Source: Allosalinactinospora lopnorensis | Lineage (GTDB): Bacteria; Actinomycetota; Actinomycetes; Streptosporangiales; Streptosporangiaceae | Direction: 5' to 3' | Assembly (NCBI RefSeq): GCF_000981225.1 | Contig: NZ_LAJC01000008.1 | Coordinates: 1-64,000, forward strand | DNA length: 64,000 nucleotides | Shown here: one piece after another, positions 17,988 through 27,694 of the stretch | Layout of the letters: each line of letters opens with the position of its first letter | Numbering within the stretch: the first letter of the stretch is position 1 | The notes under the pieces: model-generated | The model's database searches: none | Told to the model about the DNA's origin: nothing | What the model saw: the letters and a program-made list of their open reading frames with translations, nothing else | Position numbers and translations under genes: made by a program

Positions 17988-18325
17988 ATGCCATATACGA
18001 ATACGAGTGCAGTAAATGCGCACTCATCGAAAGGCGGTACCCGATCGGATCCGCCCCAGGTACGGACAAATGTCCGACTTGCGGAAAAGAGGCGCGGAGG
18101 GTTTATTCACCACCCTACCTCAACCGCACGTCGCGTCCGGTTGCGACGGCACTCGAACAATCGTACAAAAGCGCCCACGATCCGGAGGTGGTCAAGCGGG
18201 ACACCTCCGGGACTCAGCAGGGTGAACAACGGCCCGCGGTGAACCCTGAAGTCAAGAAACTGGTGGGCGAAAAGGCCTGGAAGAACGTCCGGGAAGCGCG
18301 TCATCCGGCCGCGCCCGCCAACTAG
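17988..18325 (+). pseudogene. fmdB: FmdB-type zinc-ribbon protein, frameshifted at codon 2-3
   Basis: From 17990 one frame encodes about 111 residues beginning AIYEYECSKCALIERRYPIG. Paired CxxC motifs follow (CSKC, CPTCG), then SPPYLNR and a charged tail ending HPAAPAN. This is the FmdB putative regulator family, normally encoded with formamidase. That frame has no start codon. The ATG at 17988 is one base out of frame; adding one base after ATGCC would give the family-typical MPIYEYEC. Either the gene is inactivated by a 1-bp deletion or the sequence has an error. The formamidase gene follows 59 bp downstream. Confidence 0.75.
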
Positions 18326-18384
18326 TCGGGACAGCAGACCTCGGCAGCCGACAGAAAAGACCACCAGCGACGGTTGGAGACACT

Positions 18385-19638
18385 ATGCCTGATGTCGTAT
18401 TCAAAGTAGACCAGTCACGGTCGATGTGGGACCAGGACGTACCCGGACACAACCGCTGGCATCCCGACATCCCCGCCGTAACCGAGGTGCAGCCCGGCGA
18501 CGAGTTCCGGGTGGAATGCCTCGAGTGGACGGACAGGCAGATCCGCAACGACGACTCCGCCAACGACGTCCGCGATGTGGTGCTCGATCGCTGCCACGTG
18601 CTCAGCGGGCCGATCGCGGTCCGGGGAGCCGAGCCCGGCGACCTGCTCGTGATCGACATCCTGGACCTCGGCCCCGTGCCCCAGGAGGTGGGGGACGTAG
18701 CGGGTCAGGGCTGGGGATACACCGGGGTCTTCGCCCGAGAGAACGGCGGCGGCTTCCTGACCGACTACTTCCCCGACTCGTTGAAGGCGATCTGGGACTT
18801 CCACGGCCAGCAGGCCACGTCGCGCCACCTGCCCGGGATCCGGTACACCGGGATCACACACCCGGGGCTGTTCGGGACGGCGCCCTCCGCTGAGCTCCTC
18901 TCAAGATGGAACGAACGGGAGCGCGCGCTCATCTCCACCGACCCGAACCGCGTGCCGCCGCTGGCTCTGCCACCGAACCCAAACGAGGCCCTGGCCGGAA
19001 CACTGAGCCAGGGATCGCCGGAGCTCGACAGGGTGGCGAACGAGGGCGCCCGCACCGTTCCCGCCCGCGAGCAGGGTGGAAACCACGACATCAAGAACTT
19101 CACCCGTGGGAGCAGGGTCTTCTACCCGGTGTTCGTCCCCGGCGGGAACTTCTCTGGAGGTGATCTCCACTTCAGCCAGGGCGACGGCGAGATCACGTTC
19201 TGCGGCGCCATCGAGATGGGCGGCTACATCGACTTCGGCGTCAACCTCATCAAGGGCGGCATGCAGAAGTACGGGATCACCAAGAACCCCGTGTTCATGC
19301 CGGGCAATGTCGAGCCCAGGTACTCGGAGTTCATGTCGTTCATCGGTGTCTCGGTGGACCACGAGGCGAACACCAACTACTACATGGACGCCACAATCGC
19401 CTACCGGAACGCCTGCCTCAACGCCATCGACTACCTGAAGCAGTTCGGGTACACGGGCGAGCAGGCGTACCTGCTGCTCGGTTCAGCGCCGATCGAAGGC
19501 CGTATCAGCGGCATCGTCGACATCCCGAACGCCTGCTGCTCCCTGTACCTGCCGACGGAGATCTTCGACTTCGACATCCGGCCGGGAGCGGAGGCCCCGA
19601 CGAAGGCGGACCGCGGACAGGCCGCGGTGGCCTCCTAG
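18385..19638 (+). CDS. fmdA: formamidase (acetamidase/formamidase family)
   Basis: The 417-residue FmdA/AmdA-family enzyme hydrolyses formamide to formate and ammonia. Typical stretches include MPDVVFKVDQSRSMWDQDVPG-like N-terminal sequence, HNRWHPDIP, GPIAVRGAEPGDLLVIDILD, GGNHDIKNFTRGS, GGDLHFSQGDGEI and CAIDYL-region residues near the C-terminus. The full family length is present. It sits between the FmdB-like gene and an AmiS/UreI channel, forming a classical amide-uptake and hydrolysis operon. Formate produced could be assimilated by the formate-THF ligase encoded at 39600. Confidence 0.92.
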   Translation: MPDVVFKVDQSRSMWDQDVPGHNRWHPDIPAVTEVQPGDEFRVECLEWTDRQIRNDDSANDVRDVVLDRCHVLSGPIAVRGAEPGDLLVIDILDLGPVPQEVGDVAGQGWGYTGVFARENGGGFLTDYFPDSLKAIWDFHGQQATSRHLPGIRYTGITHPGLFGTAPSAELLSRWNERERALISTDPNRVPPLALPPNPNEALAGTLSQGSPELDRVANEGARTVPAREQGGNHDIKNFTRGSRVFYPVFVPGGNFSGGDLHFSQGDGEITFCGAIEMGGYIDFGVNLIKGGMQKYGITKNPVFMPGNVEPRYSEFMSFIGVSVDHEANTNYYMDATIAYRNACLNAIDYLKQFGYTGEQAYLLLGSAPIEGRISGIVDIPNACCSLYLPTEIFDFDIRPGAEAPTKADRGQAAVAS

Positions 19639-19652
19639 ACGAGGAGGAAGGG

Positions 19653-19703
19653 GCGGAAACAGTGGGAAGGGACCATCGCCGTGCCCCCTTCTCACTGTTC
19701 CGC
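19653..19703. terminator. intra-operon hairpin / partial terminator
   Basis: Imperfect arms of about 18 bp (19653-19671 and 19686-19703, one bulge and one G-U) lie between fmdA and amiS. It may lower amiS transcription or stabilise the fmdA message. Confidence 0.5.
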
Positions 19704-19872
19704 TTATGGGGCAACGAGTACGGAACGGCACATGGGCCTCTGAGAAGCGTCCGGCGGTCCCGGCGGCCACAGCGTTCCGACGCACGCCGCGAGCCGAACA
19801 GCACGATCGCCTGGGCGGTCGCAGGGCGGCCAACGAACGTAGTGAACAACGACGGACTGAAGGAGATACGCC

Positions 19873-20406
19873 ATGCTGGGGCTCGTGCTGCTCTACGTCG
19901 GGGCCGTCCTCGTGCTCAACGGAATCTGGCTCCTGGGGCACATCGGAGACCGGGAAATCGGTGTCATGAACATCTTCACCGGGGGTGTCGGGTTCATCGC
20001 CGCGATAATCGCCGCGACGCTGGGGGTACTCCGCGGTGAACTCACCTTCGTCGCGCTGGGAGCCTTCGTCCTCCTCTTCGCGTTCACCTACCTCTGGGTG
20101 GCGATCAACCGCTACCTGAACCCCGATGGCCGGGGGCTCGGGTGGTACTGCCTCTTCGTCGCCATCACCGCTGCGCCCACAGCCATAATCACGCTGGTCG
20201 ATTCGGGTGGTGACACGTGGCTGGTGTGGCTGGGGCTCAACTGGGCGGCGTGGGCCGTTCTCTGGTTCGTGTACTTCCTGCTGCTGGCCGTGGGGCTCAA
20301 CATCACCAGGTTCTCCGGATACCTGACCTTCGTCATAGGGGTCCTGACGGCCTGGCTTCCCGGATACCTGCTGATCACCGGTTTCCTCCAGGCCCCCGTC
20401 ATCTGA
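19873..20406 (+). CDS. amiS: AmiS/UreI family amide or urea channel
   Basis: The 177-residue integral membrane protein has six or so hydrophobic segments filling nearly the whole length. It carries the family's N-terminal GLVLLYVGAVLVLNGIWLLG, FAFTYLWVAINRY in the middle and GYLTFVIGVLTAWLPGYLL at the C-terminus. AmiS/UreI proteins pass short-chain amides or urea across the membrane. Placed 234 bp after formamidase, it most likely admits formamide or acetamide. Confidence 0.9.
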   Translation: MLGLVLLYVGAVLVLNGIWLLGHIGDREIGVMNIFTGGVGFIAAIIAATLGVLRGELTFVALGAFVLLFAFTYLWVAINRYLNPDGRGLGWYCLFVAITAAPTAIITLVDSGGDTWLVWLGLNWAAWAVLWFVYFLLLAVGLNITRFSGYLTFVIGVLTAWLPGYLLITGFLQAPVI

Positions 20407-20484
20407 ACCGCGCGGCTGAGAGGTGCGGTCCCGGGAGGACCACCGCCGCGCCCCGGGGAAAGCCATGAGCGGGACGTGCCCGGC

Positions 20485-20805
20485 CTAGTCGCAGGGGCGG
20501 CGGGTCTGCTGGGCCTGGTCGGCCTGACCGGCCAGCCCCGTGATGGCCTCGGCGAGCTCGCGGAGTCTCTCCGGGCGCAGCCGGTAGTAGGTGAAGCGCC
20601 CGTAGGGCTCGGCGGCGACAAAGCCCGCCTCGCGCAGAATCTTCAGGTGGTGGCTGATCGTGGGTTGGCGCGCCCCGGTCTCGTCGATGAGATGGCAGGT
20701 GCACATCTGCTCCCGCGCGAGCAGCCGGACGATACGGGCCCGCAGCGGATCCCCCAGGAGCTTGACCGCGGCTCCCTCGACGGAGTCCTCGGACGACATC
20801 AGCAT
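20485..20805 (-). CDS. arsR: ArsR-family metalloregulator (arsenite sensor)
   Basis: The roughly 106-residue winged helix protein has the As(III)-sensing CTC pair in REQMCTCHLIDETGARQPT, followed by the recognition helix ISHHLKILREAGFV and YGRFTYYRLRPE. Start codons are ambiguous. An ATG at 20844 is directly preceded by a hairpin, and 20805 or 20799 fits the family length better; 20805 is chosen. It is the last gene of the acr3-arsC-arsR operon and should repress it until arsenite or antimonite binds the cysteines. Confidence 0.85.
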   Translation of the reverse strand: MLMSSEDSVEGAAVKLLGDPLRARIVRLLAREQMCTCHLIDETGARQPTISHHLKILREAGFVAAEPYGRFTYYRLRPERLRELAEAITGLAGQADQAQQTRRPCD

Positions 20806-20845
20806 GGCTGGATACCACCACTTCTCTACGGGACCGTCAATCATC

Positions 20846-20863
20846 CGGCGCGTTTTCGCGCCG
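20846..20863. other. small perfect hairpin between arsC and arsR
   Basis: CGGCGCG-TTTT-CGCGCCG lies just before the arsR start region. It may act as an attenuator or set the arsR:arsC ratio. Confidence 0.4.
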
Positions 20864-20899
20864 TTCCGGGCGGAGCGCCCGGCCGCCCGCGCGCCGCCC

Positions 20900-21313
20900 T
20901 CAGGCCCGCGCGGGCACCTCCAGCTCCCGAAGCAGTCCCTCGACGCGGCCTCTGATCTCGTCACGCACCAGGCGGACATTGTCGATGGACTGGCCGGCGG
21001 GGTCGTCGAGCTCCCAGTCCAGGTAGCGCTTGCCGGGGAAGACCGGGCAGCTGTCGCCGCACCCCATCGTGATGACGACGTCACTGCTCTCGACGGCGTC
21101 GGTGGTGAGGATCTTGGGCTGCTCCCCGGAGATGTCGATTCCCACTTCCCGCATCGCCTCGACGGCGACCGGGTTGACCGCGTCGCCCGGCGCGGAGCCG
21201 GCGGAGCGCACCTCGACGGCGCCCCCGCCGAGATGGGCGAGGAAACCCGCCGCCATCTGGGAGCGGCCGGCGTTGTGCACGCACACGAAGAGCACGCTGG
21301 GCTTGTCCGTCAT
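20900..21313 (-). CDS. arsC: arsenate reductase, low-molecular-weight phosphatase family
   Basis: The 137-residue protein begins VLFVCVHNAGRSQMAAGF, the C-x5-R anion-binding loop (Cys11, Arg17). It carries TMGCGDSCPVFPGKRYLDWEL near the middle, the pattern of actinobacterial mycothiol/mycoredoxin-linked reductases such as C. glutamicum ArsC1/2. It reduces arsenate to arsenite for export by the Acr3 encoded 60 bp upstream. The mycothiol dependence is inferred from the taxon and motif. Confidence 0.9.
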   Translation of the reverse strand: MTDKPSVLFVCVHNAGRSQMAAGFLAHLGGGAVEVRSAGSAPGDAVNPVAVEAMREVGIDISGEQPKILTTDAVESSDVVITMGCGDSCPVFPGKRYLDWELDDPAGQSIDNVRLVRDEIRGRVEGLLRELEVPARA

Positions 21314-21373
21314 GGGGAACCTTTCGCAGCAGGGACACGGACCGGCGCTGGCAGTACCAGTTACCGATACTAA

Positions 21374-22498
21374 TCAGGGTCGGTCAATACGTTCGGCCGC
21401 CGGGCGCGCTCCGGTCGCGTCCGGGCGCTCGCGGCCGACGAAGAACCGGCGCGCCCACAGCGAGACGTAGACCAGCGCCACCAGCACCGGAACCTCGATG
21501 AGCGGCCCGACCACCCCGGCGAGCGCCTGACCGGAGGCCACCCCGAACACCCCGATCGCGACGGCGATCGCCAGCTCGAAGTTGTTGCCCGCGGCGGTGA
21601 ACGCCAGTGTCGTGGAACGCTCGTAGCTGAGCTTGACGGCCCAGCCGAGCAGCATCGACAGACCCCACATCAGGGTGAAGTAGACCAGCAGCGGGATCGC
21701 GATGCGGGCCACGTCGAGCGGCTGCGACGTGATCGCCTCCCCCTGGAACGCGAACAGCATCACGATGGTGAACAGCAGTCCGTAGAGAGCGACCGGGCCG
21801 ATCCTGGGCAGGAAGCGGTTCTCGTACCAGTCGCGCCCCCGTGAGCGCTCGCCGAAGGTACGGGTGAGGTACCCGGCGACCAGCGGAATACCGAGGAAGA
21901 TCAGGACACTCTTGGCGATCTCCCAGGCGGAGACCTCGATGCCGGACCGGGCGAGCCCCAGCCATCCCGGGAGCAGGTCGAGGTAGAACCAGCCCAGGGC
22001 GCCGAACAGCAGCACCTGGAAGACGGAGTTGAGCGCGACGAGGACGGCCGCGGCCTCGCGGTCACCGCAGGCGAGGTCGTTCCAGATGATGACCATCGCG
22101 ATACAGCGGGCCAGCCCGACGATGATCAGACCGGTGCGGTACTCTGGCAGGTCGGCGAGGAAGACCCAGGCCAGGGCGAACATCAGCGCCGGTCCCACGA
22201 GCCAGTTCAGCACCAGCGAGGGGACGAGGGTCCGGTAGTCGCGGGTCACCGTGTCGAGCCGGTCGTACCGCACCTTGGCCAGCACCGGATACATCATCAG
22301 CAGCAGGCCGAGTGCGATCGGCAGCGACACCCCGTCGACCTGGACGGCGTTCAGCGCCGACTGCATCCCCGGAACCCAGCGGCCCAGGAGCAGCCCGGCC
22401 GCCATGGCCAGTCCGATCCACAACGGCAGGAAACGGTCCAGCGTCGACAGCCGCGCGGCGGCCGGCCTCGCCGCGTCTGTATCGGTATCCGGCACCAC
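21374..22498 (-). CDS. acr3: Acr3-type arsenite efflux transporter
   Basis: The 374-residue membrane protein of the bile-acid/arsenite permease superfamily has ten predicted spans. Acr3 hallmarks include RCIAMVIIWNDLACGDREAAAVLVA with the conserved cysteine, and TLAFTAAGNNFELAIAVAIGVFG near the C-terminus. It exports arsenite made by ArsC. First gene of the ars operon; an ArsR-like operator lies 65 bp upstream of the start. Confidence 0.92.
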   Translation of the reverse strand: MVPDTDTDAARPAAARLSTLDRFLPLWIGLAMAAGLLLGRWVPGMQSALNAVQVDGVSLPIALGLLLMMYPVLAKVRYDRLDTVTRDYRTLVPSLVLNWLVGPALMFALAWVFLADLPEYRTGLIIVGLARCIAMVIIWNDLACGDREAAAVLVALNSVFQVLLFGALGWFYLDLLPGWLGLARSGIEVSAWEIAKSVLIFLGIPLVAGYLTRTFGERSRGRDWYENRFLPRIGPVALYGLLFTIVMLFAFQGEAITSQPLDVARIAIPLLVYFTLMWGLSMLLGWAVKLSYERSTTLAFTAAGNNFELAIAVAIGVFGVASGQALAGVVGPLIEVPVLVALVYVSLWARRFFVGRERPDATGARPAAERIDRP

Positions 22499-22562
22499 GA
22501 AAGCACCCTCCCCATACGAGTGGGGCAGGGATCACCCCGCCCCGCGACATCAAAGAAGACTG

Positions 22563-22582
22563 ATATCAATTCCGCTCGATAT
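22563..22582. promoter_or_regulatory. candidate ArsR operator
   Basis: ATATCAA-TTCCGC-TCGATAT is an inverted repeat with one mismatch, upstream of acr3. It resembles the ATCAA/TTGAT-type sites of actinobacterial ArsR proteins. The rest of 22499-22822 has no gene. Confidence 0.55.
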
Positions 22583-22822
22583 GTTAAGGCCCGTGGTGAA
22601 CAGGGGCAACCGGAGACCCGCCCCCATGCGGAACCGGGCCCGCCCGCGGCGCGCTGTCGGGGAGAGCCGGCCACGCGCACCCGGATTCGGGACGCCCCGA
22701 TCCCCTCGCGTGAGGCCGGGCATACTCAGCCGAACTTGACAATTCACCCGATATTCACCAATGCTCGCGAGGTCAGCGAAGAGGCTGGGCCCGCGGACCA
22801 TCTCCCCCATCAGGAGGCCCCA

Positions 22823-23512
22823 GTGAACGATTTCCTGCTCGTCCTGACGGGCGCCGGAATAAGCCTGGTAACCAGCACAGCTGTCACATGGTTGCAGGCC
22901 AGGAACCTGCGAAGGACCGAACTGCGTGCCTCGGCCCGGGATTCCACCCGGCAGCTCACCGCTGTGTTCATCGCCGAGCGCGACAGCAACACCGACCCCT
23001 CGGCGAAGGAACCGTCCCAGAACCTCGCCGAGGCGGAGATGCTGTCTGCCGCGCTCGCCGACCGCCGCACCCGTGAACGCATCCGCGTCCTCGTCCGGCT
23101 GCTCCGGGAACTCCGGCTGCCGGAACTCCAGCAGTTGAGCGGAGTGAAGGCGGAACGCACCCGGGAACTGCTGTGCGACCACGCTCTGGAGGTGCTGGGC
23201 GCGCACTTCCGCACGGAGCGCGTGCCCGCCCTTCCAGAGACCGTGCAGAAGATGCTCGATGTCGAGGACGAAGCGCTGAACATCCACGCCGGCGGCGCCT
23301 CGAAGTCAACCGGTGCCTCGAAGTCGACCGGCGCCGACACGTCGGACTCCTCAGCGGCCTCCAGCTCCTCTGCGGATTCCTCCGCGAGTTCCTCCAGTCC
23401 CATCCGCAAGCCCCGGCGCAAGCCCCGGACCACCCAGACCAACGGCAAGAACACCGACAAGAAGGACGAGGTGGACGAGGCCATCGAGAACAGCGGCTTC
23501 TGGAAGGACTGA
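22823..23512 (+). CDS. membrane-anchored hypothetical protein with basic Ser-rich tail
   Basis: The 229-residue protein starts at GTG (22823) five bases after a perfect AGGAGG; longer in-frame starts lack such a site. One N-terminal transmembrane segment (about 2-22) is followed by a charged helical domain (about 25-150) with many Arg/Glu/Leu heptads. After that come a repeat STGASKSTGA, a Ser/Asp-rich linker and a strongly basic tail (IRKPRRKPRTTQTNGKN). The tail could contact nucleic acid or phospholipid. No family recognised. Confidence 0.6.
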   Translation: MNDFLLVLTGAGISLVTSTAVTWLQARNLRRTELRASARDSTRQLTAVFIAERDSNTDPSAKEPSQNLAEAEMLSAALADRRTRERIRVLVRLLRELRLPELQQLSGVKAERTRELLCDHALEVLGAHFRTERVPALPETVQKMLDVEDEALNIHAGGASKSTGASKSTGADTSDSSAASSSSADSSASSSSPIRKPRRKPRTTQTNGKNTDKKDEVDEAIENSGFWKD

Positions 23513-23560
23513 GGCGCACCTCCCGCGACACGGAGGAGGCGGCCGCCACGCACGCAGGCG

Positions 23561-23591
23561 ACGGCCCCGGAGCAGAGCGCTCCGGGGCCGT
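23561..23591. terminator. bidirectional hairpin terminator
   Basis: Exact 13-bp arms (23561-23573 and 23579-23591) lie between convergent genes. Confidence 0.75.
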
Positions 23592-23648
23592 CCGTTCGGT
23601 CATGCCCCTTCCGGTGCCGTGCGGCCGCCGGAAAGGGCGCTCACCCGG

Positions 23649-24787
23649 TCAGCCGGTGAGCAGGGTCAGGTTCCACTGGTCCAGGATCGGGTTCACCGGC
23701 TGGTAGAACGTCGTACCGCCGAAGAAGCAGTTGCCGGAGCCTCCGGAGGTCACGCCCTGGGCCTGGTTACCGGTGATGTAGGAGCCACCGGAGTCGCCCG
23801 GCTCGGCGCAGACCGTCGTGCGGGTCATGCCGTGCACGGTGCCCTGGGGATAGGTGACGGACTGGTTCTTGGCCTCGATCGTTCCGCAGTGCCACCCGGT
23901 GGTGGAGCCGGAACGGCAGACCGAGGAACCGATGCTGGCCTCGTTCGAGCCCGCGACCGCCTGGGAGCTGCCGCGGACGTACGGCGTGGGGGTCCAGTTC
24001 GAGGTGTTGCCGACGTAGGCCATGTCACTGCCGGGGAAGATCGAACCGAGGAAGGTCCCGCTGCCGCCTCCTTGACCCGTGGCGCTCGCGCCTGGGAGCC
24101 GCAGTGCCCGGCCGTCACGAACCCGCCCTCGACACCGAAGCCGATCGAGCAGCGGGCCTGGTCGTTGATGAAGTAGGGGTCGCCGCCGACGATGTCCTCG
24201 TAGGTACGCGGTGATTCGTCGCTCTCCTCGATGGTCACGGCCTCGGCGTCGACACCGGCATCCGCGACGACCTCCTCCGCGACCGCGGTCGAGCCCTCCT
24301 CGACGGTCATCACGACCGTGTCGTCCGCGACGTCGGCGTACCAGCCGGTCACACCGTCCACACCATCGCCGATGTGGTCGTTCAGGTCGGCCACGACATC
24401 GTCGAGGGTGTCCTCGCCGTAGGTGACGACCTCGGCTTCCGCACCGGCCTCGCGGACGGTTTCGGCAGCGTCGGCGTCGGTGACGGAGACCATCAGGGTG
24501 CCGGACTCGGCGTCGAACACCGCACCGCCGAAGTCCGCGCCGAGGGTGTCGCGAAGCTCCGATTCCGTGGTGCGGGCGTCGTCCTGCTGCTCGAGCAGCC
24601 GGACGGCTTCGCCCTGCGTCAGGCCGATGTCGCGCTGCATCGCCTGCAACTGTTCGGGGGATGCGTCCGTCGGTTCGGGGTCGGCCGAAGCAGCGGGGGC
24701 GGCACTCACGACCAGGGCCGCGGCCAGAGCGGTGCCACCCAACGCTCGGACGAGGGGGGCAGCGGGGATACGGGGGGATATTCGCAT
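23649..24787 (-). pseudogene. streptogrisin-like S1E serine protease, one frameshift
   Basis: The precursor has a signal peptide, an alpha-lytic-protease propeptide (about residues 40-180) and a chymotrypsin-like S1E domain. Catalytic residues are present: His in FVTAGHCG, Asp in GSDMAYVG and Ser in EPGDSGGS. The N-terminal half (to TAGHCGSQA) and the C-terminal half lie in different frames. A single missing base near 24091 (cag-ggc-gcg expected) restores a continuous protein of about 380 codons. The start at 24787 has AAGGAG upstream. An extracellular protease if the frameshift is a sequence error. Confidence 0.8.
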
Positions 24788-25464
24788 ATGCCTTGCTCCT
24801 TGAGCGGGGGTGAACAAGGGATCGGCGACGCCCGGAATGGCTTCCCGGGCGGTTGCCCCGACGGCACGGGCCTTGTGGGCCCGCTATCGCCGGCATCCAT
24901 CCGGCGTGCGGATGAATGGTTCGGAACCTTAGGCGAAGCCAACGGAAATCGACAGACCCGTTACACACAGCGAATTCCGGACACCCGGCACATCGGATCC
25001 GGCGGGCGGACGGGAACGACCGGTCCGGTACCGGCCGGCTGCCGCTTCGACGACGCGTTTTACCGACCGGTAACAACCAACCGGTAATCCGGCGATCACG
25101 CCGTCCGGCCGTTCCTGTGGCCGGATCCGGCCACGGACCCAGCACGGCCGACCCCGCCGGCGATCCGGGAAGGGCCGGCGGAGCGGCGAGCGACCGGCTG
25201 CCGCGACTCGCGGATCCGCGCCCCCCCACAGCGGGGATTCCGGCGGGAGCCGCGCCCCCGTATTGCACGCCGGCACCGAACAGCGGGCGAGATCGTGATC
25301 TTCCAACGTCCCAGACACACGATTTCGTCGTTAATCTCGTAGGATCCCCTTACATCCCGACAGGTAGCACTCGCTACCGCGTCTCCCCCTTTTTTTGAGA
25401 TTCTCCGGCCGACACGTCGGCCGCGCCGGCCCCTGCATGCCTCCTCGTCGAGAAACGCCGACCT
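24788..25464. other. 677-bp intergenic region
   Basis: No supported gene. It holds the divergent promoters of the protease and the LCP gene. A repeated word, accggtaa (about 25066-25090, three related copies), may be a regulator binding site. Confidence 0.4.
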
Positions 25465-26691
25465 ATGCCTGAAGCCACCCCTGCCTCCTCCGACACCGAG
25501 AACACCGGCTCACCCTCGGCTCACCCCGCTCCCTCACGGCGCTGGAAACGTGTGACCGCATGGCTATCGGTGATCGTGGCCGCCCTACTGATCATCGGGA
25601 TCGGCACCGCGTACGGCTATTACCGCTCACTGCGCGGGAACATGGCGCAGCACGACCTCGATTCGGCGCTGGAGGAGAAGCACCGCCCACCCAAGATCGG
25701 AGACGATGTCACCATCCTGTTCATCGGCTCCGACGGCAGGGAGGCGGGGAACTCCAAGTACGGCGGCAGGGACTTCGAAGGCGAACGCTCCGATGCCCTG
25801 ATGCTGGCGCGGATCTCCCCCGACAGCAGCGTGACGGTGATCAGCTTCCCCCGGGACTCCCTGGTCCGGCTGCCCGAGTGCGCCCCCTATGGGAAGGCCG
25901 ATGGCACCGGCGGCTACCAAGGGATGATCAACTCCGCCCTGTTCCACGGCGGCCCGCCCTGCGTGGTCAAGACGGTCGAATCCCTCACCGGGATCCGCGT
26001 CGACCACTTCGCGCATCTCAGCTTCGTCGGCTTCCGCGACATGGTGGACGCCGTCGGCGGGGTGGAGATGTGCATCCCCAAGCCGCTGCGCGACGAACGT
26101 GCCAAGCTCGACCTCGAGGCCGGCGAGCAGACGCTCGAAGGCGAGGAGGCACTCGCCTTCGTGCGCGCCCGCTACGAGATCGGCAACGGCGGCGACATCG
26201 GACGCATCGACCGGCAGCAGATGTTCCTCGGCGCGCTCGCCGACCAGGTCACCGCGAGCGACACCCTCAGCAGTCCCGGCCGGATGGACGGCCTGCTGAC
26301 CGCGATCTCCGAACACACGGCCACCGACAAGGAGTTCGACCTGAACACCATGGTCTCCCTCGGATCGACGCTCGCGGACGCCGATATGGACGAGATCGCC
26401 TTCTACACCGTGCCGTGGCACCAGGCCCCCTACAATCCCAACCGGGTGATATGGGACGAGGAGAAGGCCCGGGAGCTCTTCGAGGCGGTCAACTCCGGTG
26501 CGCCGGTGAGCGCCGGCGCACTGGAGACGGGAAGCCCCGAGGCGTCGGAAAGTCCCGAGGCCACCCCCGGGAGCAGCCCCTCGCCGGACGGCGGCGCGGG
26601 CGATGACGCCCTCGCGGAGCGCCTCGAAGGGCGCGACGCCACGAGCGACCCCTGCGTCAACGGCCTGGGCGAAGGCACCGGCGACAAGTGA
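25465..26691 (+). CDS. LytR-CpsA-Psr (LCP) family protein
   Basis: The 408-residue protein has a short cytoplasmic N-terminus, one transmembrane helix (about 35-55) and an extracytoplasmic LCP domain (about 75-330). Motifs: ILFIGSDGREAG, ERSDALMLARISP, SFPRDSLV, INSALFHGG, VDHFAHLSFVGF and ALAFVRARYE with IGRIDRQQMF. LCP enzymes transfer polyprenyl-linked glycopolymers onto peptidoglycan. The C-terminal 60 residues are a Pro/Ser/Glu-rich low-complexity tail. Confidence 0.9.
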   Translation: MPEATPASSDTENTGSPSAHPAPSRRWKRVTAWLSVIVAALLIIGIGTAYGYYRSLRGNMAQHDLDSALEEKHRPPKIGDDVTILFIGSDGREAGNSKYGGRDFEGERSDALMLARISPDSSVTVISFPRDSLVRLPECAPYGKADGTGGYQGMINSALFHGGPPCVVKTVESLTGIRVDHFAHLSFVGFRDMVDAVGGVEMCIPKPLRDERAKLDLEAGEQTLEGEEALAFVRARYEIGNGGDIGRIDRQQMFLGALADQVTASDTLSSPGRMDGLLTAISEHTATDKEFDLNTMVSLGSTLADADMDEIAFYTVPWHQAPYNPNRVIWDEEKARELFEAVNSGAPVSAGALETGSPEASESPEATPGSSPSPDGGAGDDALAERLEGRDATSDPCVNGLGEGTGDK

Positions 26692-26949
26692 GCGGCGGGA
26701 TTCGGTGCCCGCTGAGGACAAGGGTGGAGTGCTGCGAGGCGCGCCGGCGCCGCCTTTCAGCGGCGGTTCGCCGCCGGGTGCACACGCCGGATCCGTTCCT
26801 GGATGTGTCCTGCCGGCGGTGCGTATCATCCCGGCTATGACCAGCGTGTTCCCTTCCGGCCGGGCACCGGCCGCCTCCACCCGGCCCGAGGGCTCTCGCG
26901 CAATCCGAGCGGGGGATCGTGAACCCCGATGACTTCGGCGAGGGCCGCG

Positions 26950-27529
26950 ATGAGGAAGATCGTCCTGTTCATGTCGGTGTCCCTTGACTGGTTCATCGAA
27001 GGGCCGGACCGCCGGATCGACTGGCACCTGGTCGACGACGAGCTGCACAGCCACTTCAACGAGCAGCTCGGGGCGATGGGCGCCTTCCTGCAGGGACGCG
27101 TCGCCTACGAGCTCATGGCCAGGGTCTGGCCGACCGCCGACACCGACCCCTCAAGTGCCGGATCCATGGTGGAGTTCGCCCGCATCTGGCGGGAGATGCC
27201 CAAGATCGTGTTCTCCCGGACCCTGGAGCGGGCCGACTGGAACACCACCATCATGCGGGACGTCGTCGCCGAGGAGATCATGGCGCTCAAGGCGCGGCCC
27301 GGCGGGGATCTGGTGCTCGACGGCGCCGACCTCGCCGCGGCTTTCATGCGGCACGACCTGGTCGACGAGTACCGCCTCTATGTCCATCCGGTCCTCATCG
27401 GACAGGGCAAGCCCCTGATTCCGGGCATCGGAGGCCACGATCGGCCTCCGGCTCACCGAGACCCGGACCTTCGGCAACGGGATCGTCCTCCTCCGGTACC
27501 AGCGTGCTGAGGCTCCCCCACCGAAATGA
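26950..27529 (+). pseudogene. RibD/dihydrofolate-reductase-fold protein, one frameshift near the end
   Basis: This reductase-fold protein of about 193 residues has MRKIVLFMSVSLDWFIEG at the N-terminus, GRVAYELMARVWPTAD, FSRTLERADWNT and DEYRLYVHPVLIGQGKPL. The last part (IGLRLTETRTFGNGIVLLRY) is in another frame. One extra G in ggg at 27423-27425 explains it (LIPASEATIGL after correction). The start at 26950 has CGAGGG upstream and matches the family N-terminus better than the ATG at 26929. The usual VSLDGF glycine is a Trp here. Confidence 0.75.
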
Positions 27530-27654
27530 TCCTCGCGGAGTGGGATCGGCTCCGTTGTCCGCACCGTCCCCGCCTCGGCGGGTGATGGAAACGACCCGGA
27601 AGGTCTCGGAGAAGGCCCGGTGAGCGGCGGGAGCCGGACTCGTCGCGGCGGGAA

Positions 27655-27694
27655 AGGGTCGGGGTTCGCACCGCGCGGTGCGAACCCCGACCCT
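27655..27694. terminator. 40-bp perfect palindrome terminator
   Basis: Exact 20-bp arms 27655-27674 and 27675-27694, between the reductase gene and the convergent surface-protein gene. The remainder of 27530-27937 shows no gene. Confidence 0.75.

Noticed and set aside
26703-26932. Small open frame between the LCP and RibD-like genes
   Set aside because: Low-complexity Pro/Ala/Gly sequence without a ribosome-binding site.
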